From NCBI GenBank assembly GCA_046735115.1, contig JBKPSR010000027.1:17072-81071 (forward strand): a stretch of 64,000 bases of DNA, given 5' to 3'. Positions 1 through 6,947 of the stretch are shown piece by piece. The notes under the pieces were generated by a model, which was not told where the DNA came from, made no database searches, and saw only the letters and a list, made by a program, of their open reading frames with translations. The position numbers and the translations under genes are program-made. The number at the start of each line of letters is the position of its first letter. Positions within the stretch are counted from its first letter, which is position 1. The DNA comes from JACVRW01 sp046735115 (GTDB lineage: Bacteria > Actinomycetota > Thermoleophilia > Solirubrobacterales > Thermoleophilaceae).

Positions 1-2
1 CG

Positions 3-623
3 TCCGTCGTGGGCCTGCCGGTGCTCGCGGCCGAGGCGAACGGGGCGCTGTCGTCGCCCTGGCGCCGAGCGCTCACGCTGCTCGCCGCCCTGGCCGGCGT
101 CTTCCTGGTGCTGCTCGCGGCCCGCCGCTCGGCTCGCGAGGCCGTGGTGCCGCTGATCCCGATCGCGCTCGCCACCGGCTGGTCGGGCCTCGTCGTGTTC
201 CTGCTCGGCCTTCTGCCCGGCCCGCTCGAGGTGGACCTGAACCCGATGTCGGTCACCCTGAGCGCGCTCGTGATCGCGATCTCGACCGAGTTCAGCGTGC
301 TGCTCTCGGCGCGCTATCGCCAGGAGCGCGACGGTGGCGCCGGGCCTGCTCGGGCGATCGAGCTCGCCTACGCGTCCACGGGCGCAGCCGTGCTGGCCTC
401 CGGCGTGACCGCAATCGCGGGCTTCGCCGCGCTCGTGTTCTCCGACATCCGGATGCTGCGCGACTTCGGGATCGTGACCGTCGTGGACCTGACCGTCTCG
501 CTGCTCGGCGTCATGATCGTGCTGCCGGCGGCGCTCCTCTGGGCCGAGGAGCACGGCCCCTTCCGCGTGCGCGACCGGCTGGGGGCTGTCAGGCCGCGCC
601 GCGCCCAGCCGGACGCGCCGTGA
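3..623 (+). CDS. RND/MMPL-family membrane transporter, C-terminal fragment
   Basis: Partial gene: the frame is open at the left edge, so only the last ~205 residues are present. They hold about five hydrophobic segments separated by short loops, with the acidic/polar stretch ISTEFSVLLSARYRQER that is typical of the second membrane half of MMPL/SSD-type RND permeases. Such proteins use proton motive force to export lipids or other hydrophobic compounds. The stop codon overlaps the GTG of the next gene (GTGA), suggesting co-transcription with the thioredoxin-like membrane protein. Substrate cannot be told from this fragment; the assignment to the superfamily is fairly secure, anything narrower is not. 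Confidence 0.8.
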   Translation, partial: SVVGLPVLAAEANGALSSPWRRALTLLAALAGVFLVLLAARRSAREAVVPLIPIALATGWSGLVVFLLGLLPGPLEVDLNPMSVTLSALVIAISTEFSVLLSARYRQERDGGAGPARAIELAYASTGAAVLASGVTAIAGFAALVFSDIRMLRDFGIVTVVDLTVSLLGVMIVLPAALLWAEEHGPFRVRDRLGAVRPRRAQPDAP

Positions 624-1336
624 CCGAGGAGCACGAGGAGCGAGACCGGTTCGAGGACCTCTCGATCGGTGAGCGGCTCGCCGAGCGCGACCGCACGCAC
701 CCGGAGCCCGCGCGCCGCCCCGAGGTGCCGCGCCCCGGCAACAAGTACGCGTGGGCCGTCGGCTTCGTCCTCCTGATGGGGCTGGGCGTGCTGCTGTTCG
801 CCGAGACGCTTCCGAACCAGGGCAAGGGCCTGAAGGGCCCCGAGCCCGGGCAGCCGCTGCCCGCGTTCGCCGCGCCCGCCGCGGCCGGCAACAAGGAGGG
901 CGATGCCAACGTGTGCCAGAAGGAGCCGTGCAACAAGAACGCCGGGCCGATTCCCGCGTGCGCGGTTAGAGGTAGCGGGATCGTGAAGGTCTGCCCCGAC
1001 GAGCGCGGCGTCCGCGTGATGACATTCGTGGTCACACGCGGCACCGACTGCGAGCCGCAGGTGGACCGGGTTGAGAGGATCACGAGCGACTTCCCGGGAG
1101 TGAAGTTCGTGACGGTGCTGAGCGGCGACAGCAAGGACGAGGCGAAGAACCTGGCGCGCGCCAGACGCTGGCGTCAGCCGGTTGCCGTGGACACGGACGG
1201 CTCGCTCGTGAACCTGTACGGGGTCGGGGTGTGCCCGATCACGGTCTTCGCGCGGAACGGTCGCGTCCGCTCCACGGACGTGGGCAACCTGACCGAGGCG
1301 CAGCTCCGCCAGAAGACCAGGCGGCTCGTCGGATGA
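620..1336 (+). CDS. membrane-anchored thioredoxin-like (TlpA-type) protein without CxxC
   Basis: 238 residues: a charged N-terminal tail (1-45), one membrane span (about 48-68) and an exported C-terminal domain. The end of that domain (VVTRGTDCEP, then GVGVCPITVFARNGRV) matches the core strand and cis-proline loop of TlpA/AhpC-type thioredoxin folds, so it faces the outside of the membrane. Oddly, the usual CxxC redox pair is replaced by one Cys (TDCEP), and the domain has four further cysteines upstream (CQKEPC, IPAC, KVC). It may be a non-classical thiol protein or a structural relative. GTG start is set by the GTGA overlap with the upstream transporter; its stop overlaps the next gene by ATGA. 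Confidence 0.65.
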   Translation: MTEEHEERDRFEDLSIGERLAERDRTHPEPARRPEVPRPGNKYAWAVGFVLLMGLGVLLFAETLPNQGKGLKGPEPGQPLPAFAAPAAAGNKEGDANVCQKEPCNKNAGPIPACAVRGSGIVKVCPDERGVRVMTFVVTRGTDCEPQVDRVERITSDFPGVKFVTVLSGDSKDEAKNLARARRWRQPVAVDTDGSLVNLYGVGVCPITVFARNGRVRSTDVGNLTEAQLRQKTRRLVG

Positions 1337-1974
1337 CCGAGATCGAGCTCGAGCTGGTCGACGGCTGGGTGGAGCCCGAGCTCGCCGAGGAGTTTCCCGA
1401 GCTCAGCCTCGTGCATGCCGGCGTCGACGTGCGTCCCGCCGGCTCGCCGGACACGGTCAAGGCGCGGCTGCGCATGCTCGCCGACCGCTACACCGGCGGG
1501 AAGGTCGTGCACATGCGCCAGGACCCCGTCCCCTGGGCCTACAGGGTGTTCTCCCGGCAGGTGGGGATCGACCCGGACCACGACCGGACCCCGGTGGAGG
1601 CGGTGGCGCTCCGCCGGCTCAAGCACGGCGGCCTCCACAGCGAGAACCTGGTGGACGACGCGCTGACGATCGCGATCGCCGAGACCGGGGTGCCGCTGAT
1701 CGCGCTGGACGCAGGACGCGTGGGCGGCGAGCTCGGGCTGCGCCTCGCGCGCGCCGGAGAGATGCTCGCGGGGGTGCGGCCGCTGTCGGCGCGCCAGCTG
1801 GTGGTCGCGGACGGGGAGCGCCCCGTTGCGCTCGTCCTCGGCGAGGTCGGCCATGACGCGGGCGTCACGCCGAACACCGCGCGCCTCGTGATGTGCGCCA
1901 TCGGTGTGAAGGGAGTGCCGCGGATCTGCCTCGAGGAGGCGCTGTGGTGCGCGGCGGAAACGCTTTACACTTGA
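1333..1974 (+). CDS. B3/B4 tRNA-binding-domain protein
   Basis: 213 residues. The segment around LRRLKHGGLHSENLVDDALT followed by ETGVPLIALDAGRV is the hallmark of the B3/B4 domain found in the phenylalanyl-tRNA synthetase beta subunit and in free-standing proteins thought to help edit or bind aminoacyl-tRNA. Here the domain stands alone. The ATG at 1333 lies in an ATGA overlap with the preceding stop, so longer in-frame extensions upstream are not real starts. Function of free-standing family members is not settled; a role in translation quality control is only an inference. Confidence 0.75.
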   Translation: MTEIELELVDGWVEPELAEEFPELSLVHAGVDVRPAGSPDTVKARLRMLADRYTGGKVVHMRQDPVPWAYRVFSRQVGIDPDHDRTPVEAVALRRLKHGGLHSENLVDDALTIAIAETGVPLIALDAGRVGGELGLRLARAGEMLAGVRPLSARQLVVADGERPVALVLGEVGHDAGVTPNTARLVMCAIGVKGVPRICLEEALWCAAETLYT

Positions 1975-1980
1975 GACCTC

Positions 1981-2496
1981 GTGCCTGACGTCCTCGACAG
2001 GCCGCACAGTCGCGATCGGGACAGGCTTGAGCCTGTCCCCCTACTTGAGCCTGTCCCCCTCGTCCAGCCCGACGAGCGCGCCGCCCGCCAGACGCTGCTC
2101 GACCAGATCGCCCGGCTCGAGAGCGAGCTCGGCCAGGTGTTCTGCGCCATGTGGCCGCGCACCGAGCTGCCACGCCCGGTGGTCGCGGGCCGCGGCGGCG
2201 GGCCGAGACTGCTGTCGCTGGGCGAGCTCGAGGAGCTCCGCGACGACCTGGCGCTGCGAGTCTCCGACGCGCGCCGGACGCTGTCCGACCGCACCTGGGT
2301 CGAGGAGCAGAACCGGCGCCTGATCGAGGAGATGCTGCTCCAGCCCGAGCGCCACAAGTGGCGGCGCGTGTCCGCCGAGGACATCGGCGAGCGCGGCTGC
2401 CGGCACTGGCACGTGCGCCCACGCTGGAGCTTCATCGGAATGCTCATGGGCTGGTGGCGCGTGGTCATCAGCTCCGGCTGCCCGTTAGCCGCCTGA
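1981..2496 (+). CDS. conserved hypothetical protein with inserted repeat in its N-terminus
   Basis: 171 residues, no known domain recognised. Residues about 33-110 are helical and charged (LLDQIARLESELGQVF, LGELEELRDDLALRVSDARR), likely a coiled coil; the C-terminus RHWHVRPRWSFIGMLMGWW is aromatic-rich and looks like the conserved signature of the protein. The GTG start is the only usable one near the front but has no good ribosome-binding site. The first 30 residues are partly built from a GC-rich palindrome plus direct repeat (see separate entry), giving the duplicated LEPVPLLEPVPL. It sits immediately before a membrane protein gene (0 bp gap), so the two are probably one operon. Confidence 0.6.
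   Translation: MPDVLDRPHSRDRDRLEPVPLLEPVPLVQPDERAARQTLLDQIARLESELGQVFCAMWPRTELPRPVVAGRGGGPRLLSLGELEELRDDLALRVSDARRTLSDRTWVEEQNRRLIEEMLLQPERHKWRRVSAEDIGERGCRHWHVRPRWSFIGMLMGWWRVVISSGCPLAA
2018..2060. repeat. REP-like palindrome and in-frame direct repeat
   Basis: Positions 2018-2039 form a perfect inverted repeat (GGGACAGGCT, 2-nt spacer, AGCCTGTCCC). Its right arm belongs to a 17-bp direct repeat, CTTGAGCCTGTCCCCCT, at 2026-2042 and again at 2044-2060. The period is 18 bp, so the duplication keeps the reading frame of the surrounding gene. GGGGACAGG-type palindromes resemble REP elements mobilised by RAYT transposases in other bacteria; that link is inference, and no such transposase lies in this window. 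Confidence 0.6.
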
Positions 2497-2964
2497 ATGG
2501 GAAGGCGCAGCCGCAAGCGCGGTGATTCGACCCGCGCCGAGCGCGACGCCGCGCGCCGCGAGCGCGCGGTAAGCCCGCGCCCGCGACGGGCGAACACAGG
2601 GCGGCCGCCGGCGCCCTGGGGCAGCTTCCCGCTCTCGGAGCTGGTGATCCTCCTGGGGATCGTGCTCATCCTCTGGGGCGCCGCGCGCGGCTCCGGCGGC
2701 GGGGAGATGCTCGCGGGCGGGCTCGTGATCGCGTCGCTCGGCGGGGGCGAGCTTGCTCTGCGCGAGCACATGGCGGGCTACCGGTCGCACTCGTCCCTGC
2801 TCGCCGGGGTGGCGGCGTTCGTCGCGGTCACCGTCGTCGCGCTAGGTCTCGGGCCGGTAAAGGTCTGGGTGCTGGTCGCGCTCGGGCTGGCCGTCTTCGC
2901 CGCTACGTTCTACGCGATGCGAGAGCTGTTCAAGCGCCGCTCCGGGGGACTGGGCTTCCGATGA
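2497..2964 (+). CDS. membrane protein of unknown function
   Basis: 155 residues. A strongly basic N-terminal tail (1-40, many Arg) is followed by four hydrophobic segments (about 48-66, 70-88, 98-120, 123-142) and a short basic C-terminus. This is consistent with a small integral membrane protein with cytoplasmic ends. The ATG directly follows the stop of the upstream gene and the stop overlaps the VOC gene by ATGA, so it belongs to the same rightward operon. No family was recognised. Confidence 0.65.
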   Translation: MGRRSRKRGDSTRAERDAARRERAVSPRPRRANTGRPPAPWGSFPLSELVILLGIVLILWGAARGSGGGEMLAGGLVIASLGGGELALREHMAGYRSHSSLLAGVAAFVAVTVVALGLGPVKVWVLVALGLAVFAATFYAMRELFKRRSGGLGFR

Positions 2965-3368
2965 ACGAGCGCCGCATGCGGATCGCGGGCATCCACCACG
3001 TCACGCTGCTCGTGGCGGACGTCGAGCGCTCGCTTGCCTTCTACAGGAACGTGCTCGGGATGCGGCTCGTGAAGCAGACGGTGAACGACGACGACCAGTC
3101 GGCGAGGCACTTCGTCTTCGGCGACGCCGAGGGCAGTCCGGGGACGCTCATCACATGTCTCGAGTACCCCGACCTCGACGAGGGGACGGTCGGGCGTGGC
3201 TCGACGCATCACTTCGCGCTCGCGGTGGAGAGCGAGGCCGAACTCGCGGCCTGGCGCGACTACCTGGTCTCGCGCGGGATCCCGACGACCGAGGTGATGG
3301 ACCGCTCGGACTTCAAGTCCATCTACCTCAGGGACCCCGACGGCCACATCGTCGAGATAGCGAGTTGA
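2961..3368 (+). CDS. VOC-family (glyoxalase/dioxygenase-like) enzyme
   Basis: 135 residues, one vicinal-oxygen-chelate module pair. GIHHVTLLVADVERSLAFY opens the first beta-alpha-beta-beta-beta unit, HHFALAV opens the second, and the C-terminal DPDGHIVEIAS supplies the usual acidic ligand. His/His/Glu at these places fit a divalent metal site. The RLVKQTVNDDD stretch is reminiscent of ring-cleaving dioxygenases of the MhqO/LinE type, but the protein is less than half their length, so only the superfamily is secure. Starts in an ATGA overlap with the membrane protein gene and ends at paired hairpins. Confidence 0.75.
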   Translation: MNERRMRIAGIHHVTLLVADVERSLAFYRNVLGMRLVKQTVNDDDQSARHFVFGDAEGSPGTLITCLEYPDLDEGTVGRGSTHHFALAVESEAELAAWRDYLVSRGIPTTEVMDRSDFKSIYLRDPDGHIVEIAS

Positions 3369-3376
3369 GCAGGGCT

Positions 3377-3441
3377 GCATCGGGCACGGCCCGATGCTTG
3401 CCGAACGGCGTAGGGCGGCCGGCCTCTCCCCGGCCGCCCTA
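3377..3441. terminator. two tandem hairpins between convergent genes
   Basis: First hairpin: GCATCGGGC (3377-3385) pairs with GCCCGATGC (3389-3397). Second: TAGGGCGGCCGG (3411-3422) pairs with CCGGCCGCCCTA (3430-3441), a perfect 12-bp stem with a 7-nt loop. Neither has a T-run, which is common for terminators in very GC-rich genomes. Their position between a rightward and a leftward gene suggests bidirectional termination. The first hairpin is followed by TTGCCGAAC, shared with the hairpin at 18742. Confidence 0.7.
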
Positions 3442-3453
3442 GCCTGCCTCCGG

Positions 3454-3885
3454 TCAGGCGGCCGTGAGTGCGCGTTCGCGAGTCGCCAGCGCGGCCCGCG
3501 CGGGAGACGTGGGCGTACGCGTCGCCTCAGCGTGCGGCACGGAGTCCGACTGCCCTGCCGGGGCGTTCTTAGCGGTGAGCACAGCGGCTAGCGCCAGGCG
3601 CTGGCGCTCGGTCAGCGTCCCGACCTGCTTGTTCTCGGGAACGCCGAGGGAGACGAGCAGTCTCCTGCACCGAGCCCGGCCCCAACGCTTCTGGCTCATC
3701 AGCAGGTCGCTGATCGACATGCTGTGGGCCTGCCACGGGCAGCTGAGGACCACCTCAGCGGCGGAGAGCTCGCCCGCTGCGATCCGACGCTTCATCCGAG
3801 CCCGGGCGAGGCGTACGCGGTTCGCGTACTCCAGCGCCTGCAAATGCTGCTCTTGACCAGCGTCGATCGTGGCCGACTTGCCCAT
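3454..3885 (-). CDS. mihF: integration host factor-like nucleoid protein (mIHF type)
   Basis: 143 residues. The central part (LEYANRVRLARARMKRRIAA, then SISDLLMSQKRWGRARCRRL) follows the layout of actinobacterial mIHF: a basic helix with RxRxRxK spacing, then a helix-hairpin-helix-like DNA-binding motif and the closing TLTERQRLAL. mIHF binds DNA without sequence specificity, bends it and supports nucleoid structure and some integrases. Compared with the usual ~105 residues it has a 35-residue tail rich in Ala/Thr/Pro. The start at 3885 is preferred over the in-frame codon at 3900 because GGGGAGG lies 4-10 nt before it. The short gene stands alone, leftward. Confidence 0.75.
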   Translation of the reverse strand: MGKSATIDAGQEQHLQALEYANRVRLARARMKRRIAAGELSAAEVVLSCPWQAHSMSISDLLMSQKRWGRARCRRLLVSLGVPENKQVGTLTERQRLALAAVLTAKNAPAGQSDSVPHAEATRTPTSPARAALATRERALTAA

Positions 3886-4005
3886 CAGACCTCCCCGCAC
3901 TAGGTGCGATCTCGAACTACTTCTGCAGATACCCCGGAGCGACAGAGCGACCTAGAGGCGAAACACGTGAGCGGGTGGGCCAGACACGCGATTTCCAGTT
4001 GCTCT

Positions 4006-4086
4006 GAAGCCGTCGCCCATCAAAACCCGTCTCGCGCTGAGCGTCAACTGCGGGTTTCGGCTTCCGCCCGCTAAGAGCGGGCTTTT
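4006..4086 (+). promoter_or_regulatory. structured leader/possible attenuator upstream of pyruvate kinase
   Basis: GAAGCCG (4006-4012) pairs with CGGCTTC (4058-4064), and AAACCCG (4023-4029) pairs with CGGGTTT (4051-4057), giving a 14-bp stem with one 10-nt bulge and a 21-nt loop. Two bases later comes an intrinsic terminator (4066-4086). AAAACCCG could instead pair with CGGGCTTTT of the terminator, so the two folds may be mutually exclusive. It lies 22 bp before pyk. It could be an attenuator or a free small RNA; no known RNA family was recognised. Confidence 0.5.
4066..4086 (+). terminator. intrinsic terminator just upstream of pyk
   Basis: GCCCGCT (4066-4072), loop AAG, AGCGGGC (4076-4082), then TTTT (4083-4086): a classic 7-bp stem with a T-tract on the plus strand, unusual in this GC-rich window. 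No plus-strand protein gene precedes it within 700 bp, so it must end either a small RNA or the pyk leader. Confidence 0.75.
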
Positions 4087-4107
4087 CGTGGGTAACGTTC
4101 AAAACGC

Positions 4108-5523
4108 ATGCGCTCGACGAAGATCGTCGCGACGATTGGCCCCGCCTCGAAGGACCCGGACGTCCTCGAGCAGATGGTCGCGGCCGGCATGGACGTCGCC
4201 CGGTTGAACTTCGCCCACGGGGACCGGGAGCAGCACGCCGAGATCGCCGCGGCCATTCGCGAGAGCGCCGAGCGCGCGGGCCGGGACATCGCGATCCTCG
4301 GCGACCTGCCCGGGCCGAAGCTCCGGATCGGCCCCGTCTCCGGCGGCGTGGCCGAGCTGTCCCGAGACTCGCTGGTGGTGCTCACGCCCGAGGCCGTCGA
4401 GGGGACGGCGGAGCGGCTGCCGGTCGCCTGGGAGGGATTCGCCGAGCTCGTCGACCCCGGCGACGTGCTGTACCTCGCCGACGGCGCGGTGCGGCTCCGG
4501 GTCGGGTCCGTGAACGACGGCGACGTGGTCACGAAGGTCGAGGTCGGCGGCAGCGTCGCCTCACGCCAGGGCCTCAACCTCCCGAACGTCACCGTCTCGC
4601 TGCCGGCCGTCAGCGAGGAGGACATCAGCTTCATCGACGCGGGCATCGAGCTGGGCGTCGACTTCTTCGCCCTCTCCTTCGTGCGACGCCGCGAGGACCT
4701 TGACCCGGTGCGCGAGCACCTCGCGAGGCGCGGCGTCGAGGTGCCCCTGATCGCCAAGGTCGAGAAGCCGCAGGCCGCGGCCAACGGCGAGGAGATCATC
4801 GACGCGGCCGACGGCATCATGATTGCCCGCGGCGACCTCGGCATCGAGCTGCCGATCGAGGAGGTGCCGCTCGTGCAGAAGCGGCTGCTCGCGCTCGCGG
4901 GACGGCGCGCGAAGCCGACGATCACCGCCACTCAGATGCTCGAGTCGATGGTGCACTCGACGCGCCCGACGCGCGCCGAGGTCGCGGACGTCGCGAACGC
5001 GATCTTCGACGGCACGGACGCCGTGATGCTCTCCCAGGAGACCGCCGTCGGGAAGCACCCGGTGCTGGCTGTGCAGATGATGGCCTCGATCGCGCAGACG
5101 ATCGAGCGCGAGCTGCCCTACGGACGCTGGCTCGCGGAGCGCGGTCCGCAGGCGAACAACCAGTACCACGCCATCGCCTTCGGCGCGGTGGGGGCGGTCT
5201 ACCAGCTGGGGCTGAAGTGCATCGTCTCGCCGACGAACACCGGGACGACGGCGGCGCTGATCTCCGCATACCGGCCGAAGGCGCCGGTGCTGGCGCTGTC
5301 GCCGCGCAAGGACGTCGTGCGCCGCTGCCGGCTTCTGTGGGGAGTGCATCCGCGGCTGAACGAGGAGCCGATGGACACGCTCGGGTTGATCGAGGAGTGC
5401 GCGGACGTCGCCAAGCGCGAGGGCTTCGCGCAGGCGGGCGACAAGATCGGGATCACGGCGGGGCTGCCGGCGGGGAGCGCCGGCGGCACCAACCTGTTCA
5501 AGGTCCACACGCTCGAGGGCTAG
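4108..5523 (+). CDS. pyk: pyruvate kinase
   Basis: 471 residues, full length. It converts phosphoenolpyruvate and ADP to pyruvate and ATP, the last step of glycolysis, in the cytosol. Seen: TKIVATIGPAS at 4-14, ARLNFAHGD for the metal/ATP loop, LGDLPGPKLRIG before the B domain, LIAKVEKPQ with the catalytic Lys (about 217), MIARGDLGIELP (about 237-248) and TATQMLESM with the active-site Thr (about 272). The C-terminal regulatory domain (from about 340) is present with TNTGTTAALISAYRP. It is preceded by a terminator-containing leader that may regulate it and its last 4 bases overlap the convergent CGNR gene. Confidence 0.97.
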   Translation: MRSTKIVATIGPASKDPDVLEQMVAAGMDVARLNFAHGDREQHAEIAAAIRESAERAGRDIAILGDLPGPKLRIGPVSGGVAELSRDSLVVLTPEAVEGTAERLPVAWEGFAELVDPGDVLYLADGAVRLRVGSVNDGDVVTKVEVGGSVASRQGLNLPNVTVSLPAVSEEDISFIDAGIELGVDFFALSFVRRREDLDPVREHLARRGVEVPLIAKVEKPQAAANGEEIIDAADGIMIARGDLGIELPIEEVPLVQKRLLALAGRRAKPTITATQMLESMVHSTRPTRAEVADVANAIFDGTDAVMLSQETAVGKHPVLAVQMMASIAQTIERELPYGRWLAERGPQANNQYHAIAFGAVGAVYQLGLKCIVSPTNTGTTAALISAYRPKAPVLALSPRKDVVRRCRLLWGVHPRLNEEPMDTLGLIEECADVAKREGFAQAGDKIGITAGLPAGSAGGTNLFKVHTLEG

Positions 5524-6092
5524 CGGCGCGGGGCGCGCCTCCGCTCGCGGAAGGCCCGGGCCTTCTCGATGTTGCCGCAGGAGTCCATCGAGCACCAGCG
5601 GCCTGAGCGGTTCTTCGACTTGTCGAAGAAGGCCCACTCGCAGTCCTCCCGGGGGCACGCCTTGAGCCGCTCCCAGTCTCCGTGCTCGACCGCGGCTGCC
5701 ACGATCGCCATCAGGCGCGCGATCGCCCCGTCCACACCGCTGGCGTCGGTCACGAGCTCGGGGTCGCGCCCCGGTTCGAACCGCACGCGAACCGCGGCGC
5801 GGCCGACTGCGCGATCGAGCCGCTCGACCGCCTGCTCGTCGAGTGGGAGCTCGTTGTTCCCGCGGAGCACGGCACGCAGGCCCTCGCGCACGTCGAGCGC
5901 CCGTGCGAGATCGGCGCCGCTCACGGTTTCGCCGCTGTCCATCAGCCCGTGTTCGGCGAGCCAGCCGCGCAGGGCGCCGGGGCTGGTCAGCTCGTCCTCG
6001 CCGCTCTCCAGGTCGACGCTGTTCACGAACCGCTGCACGAGGTAGAGCGGCTGGGGGGCCGTCTTGGCCGGGGTGGACTCGCCGGGGGCCAT
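5520..6092 (-). CDS. CGNR zinc-finger / ABATE-domain regulator
   Basis: 190 residues. The first ~120 residues are the ABATE (stress-induced regulator) domain; the C-terminus carries the treble-clef CGNR zinc finger: CPREDCEWAFFDKSKN followed by RWCSMDSCGNIEKARAF, with four Cys as metal ligands and the CGN signature. Such proteins are predicted DNA-binding regulators. ATG at 6092 is chosen over an upstream TTG at 6101, because the latter lies inside a palindrome that abuts the start codon and looks like an operator. It is convergent with pyk (4-bp overlap). Confidence 0.88.
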   Translation of the reverse strand: MAPGESTPAKTAPQPLYLVQRFVNSVDLESGEDELTSPGALRGWLAEHGLMDSGETVSGADLARALDVREGLRAVLRGNNELPLDEQAVERLDRAVGRAAVRVRFEPGRDPELVTDASGVDGAIARLMAIVAAAVEHGDWERLKACPREDCEWAFFDKSKNRSGRWCSMDSCGNIEKARAFRERRRAPRR

Positions 6093-6154
6093 AACTGTCA
6101 AAACAGTTTAGCCGGTGGTATCATTCCGTCATAACGATTTAGGCGGTTATCTCA
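6093..6154 (-). promoter_or_regulatory. operator-like repeats upstream of the CGNR gene
   Basis: Directly before the CGNR start codon lies the palindrome AACTGT-CAAA-ACAGTT (6093-6108). Further upstream on the minus strand two similar direct repeats occur: GATACCACCGGCTAAA (6107-6122) and GATAACCGCCTAAA (6138-6151). This AT-rich patch stands out in the GC-rich surroundings and probably holds the promoter and an autoregulatory binding site. That the CGNR protein itself binds here is inference. Confidence 0.5.
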
Positions 6155-6211
6155 CGGATGCTCCACGACGAGCGTTGAACGAGTGAGATCAGCACGACAG
6201 GAGGCACTTGC

Positions 6212-6286
6212 ATGAACGCCGCACTCAGCTGGGCCGTCGCGAGGTCCATGCAGACAAGGGCAGACCGGAGGCGCCGGGTAGCCTGA
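6212..6286 (+). CDS. 24-residue leader ORF before azlC
   Basis: ATG at 6212 opens a 24-codon frame (begins MNAALSWAVARSMQ, ends RADRRRRVA) preceded by a strong AGGAGG site 6 nt upstream and ending 7 nt before the azlC start. The peptide has a short hydrophobic head and a very basic tail. It may be a leader peptide, a translational coupler or an independent small protein. No regulatory codon run (for example Leu/Ile/Val) is present, which argues against classic branched-chain attenuation. Support is the ribosome-binding site and spacing only. Confidence 0.45.
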   Translation: MNAALSWAVARSMQTRADRRRRVA

Positions 6287-6293
6287 TCGGTCG

Positions 6294-6947
6294 ATGACCG
6301 AAGGCACCTATCGCGACGGCTTCAGGGCGATCCTGCCGCTGATGCCCGCGATCGTGGCGTTCGGCGCGTCGTTCGGCGTGCTGGCGCACGCCGCGGGCAT
6401 CGACGCGGCTGCCGCCGTGGTCATGTCGGCGACCACGTTCGCGGGCTCGGCGCAGTTCGCGGTCGTCTCCGTGCTCGGCGCCGGCGGCACGGCGGCGGCG
6501 GCGATCAGCGCGGCCGTCCTCCTCAACGGGCGCTACGTCCCGATGGCCGTGGCGGCCTCCGGAGCGTTCCGCGGCGGGCCGCTGCGGCGACTTGTCGAGG
6601 CGCAGCTGCTCGTGGACGAGAGCTGGGCGCTCTCGAGCCGCGAGGGCGGCTTCGACAGGAAGGTGCTCGTCGGTGCGGGCGCCCTCCTCTACCTGGGCTG
6701 GAACGCGGGCACAATCGCCGGCGTCCTCGCCGGCGACAGCCTGACCGACCCGTCGACGCTCGGCCTCGACGCCGCCTTCCCGGCCCTGTTCCTCGCGCTG
6801 CTCGCGCCCCTCGCCCGGCGTGGCTCCAGGCCGGCGAGCGCCGCGGCGCTCGGGGCGCTGATCGCTCTGCTTCTGATCCCGGTCGCGCCGCCGGGGGTCC
6901 CCGTCATCGCCGCCACCACCGCGAGCCTGGTGGGACTCGCCACATGA
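6294..6947 (+). CDS. azlC: AzlC-family branched-chain amino acid exporter subunit
   Basis: 217 residues, largely hydrophobic with about six or seven membrane spans. The N-terminus YRDGFRAILPLMPAIVAFGA and the signature ATTFAGSAQFAVVSVLGAGG are characteristic of AzlC. With its small partner AzlD it forms an inner-membrane exporter of branched-chain amino acids or analogues. The gene overlaps azlD by ATGA and is followed by an EamA permease in the same operon. A second azlCD pair occurs at 41.7-42.7 kb. Confidence 0.9.
   Translation: MTEGTYRDGFRAILPLMPAIVAFGASFGVLAHAAGIDAAAAVVMSATTFAGSAQFAVVSVLGAGGTAAAAISAAVLLNGRYVPMAVAASGAFRGGPLRRLVEAQLLVDESWALSSREGGFDRKVLVGAGALLYLGWNAGTIAGVLAGDSLTDPSTLGLDAAFPALFLALLAPLARRGSRPASAAALGALIALLLIPVAPPGVPVIAATTASLVGLAT

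Noticed and set aside
3970..4072. tRNA-like pairing AGCGGG...CCCGCT before pyk
   Set aside because: Spacing of about 100 nt, no T-loop consensus and no anticodon arm; the segment is better explained as stem plus terminator.
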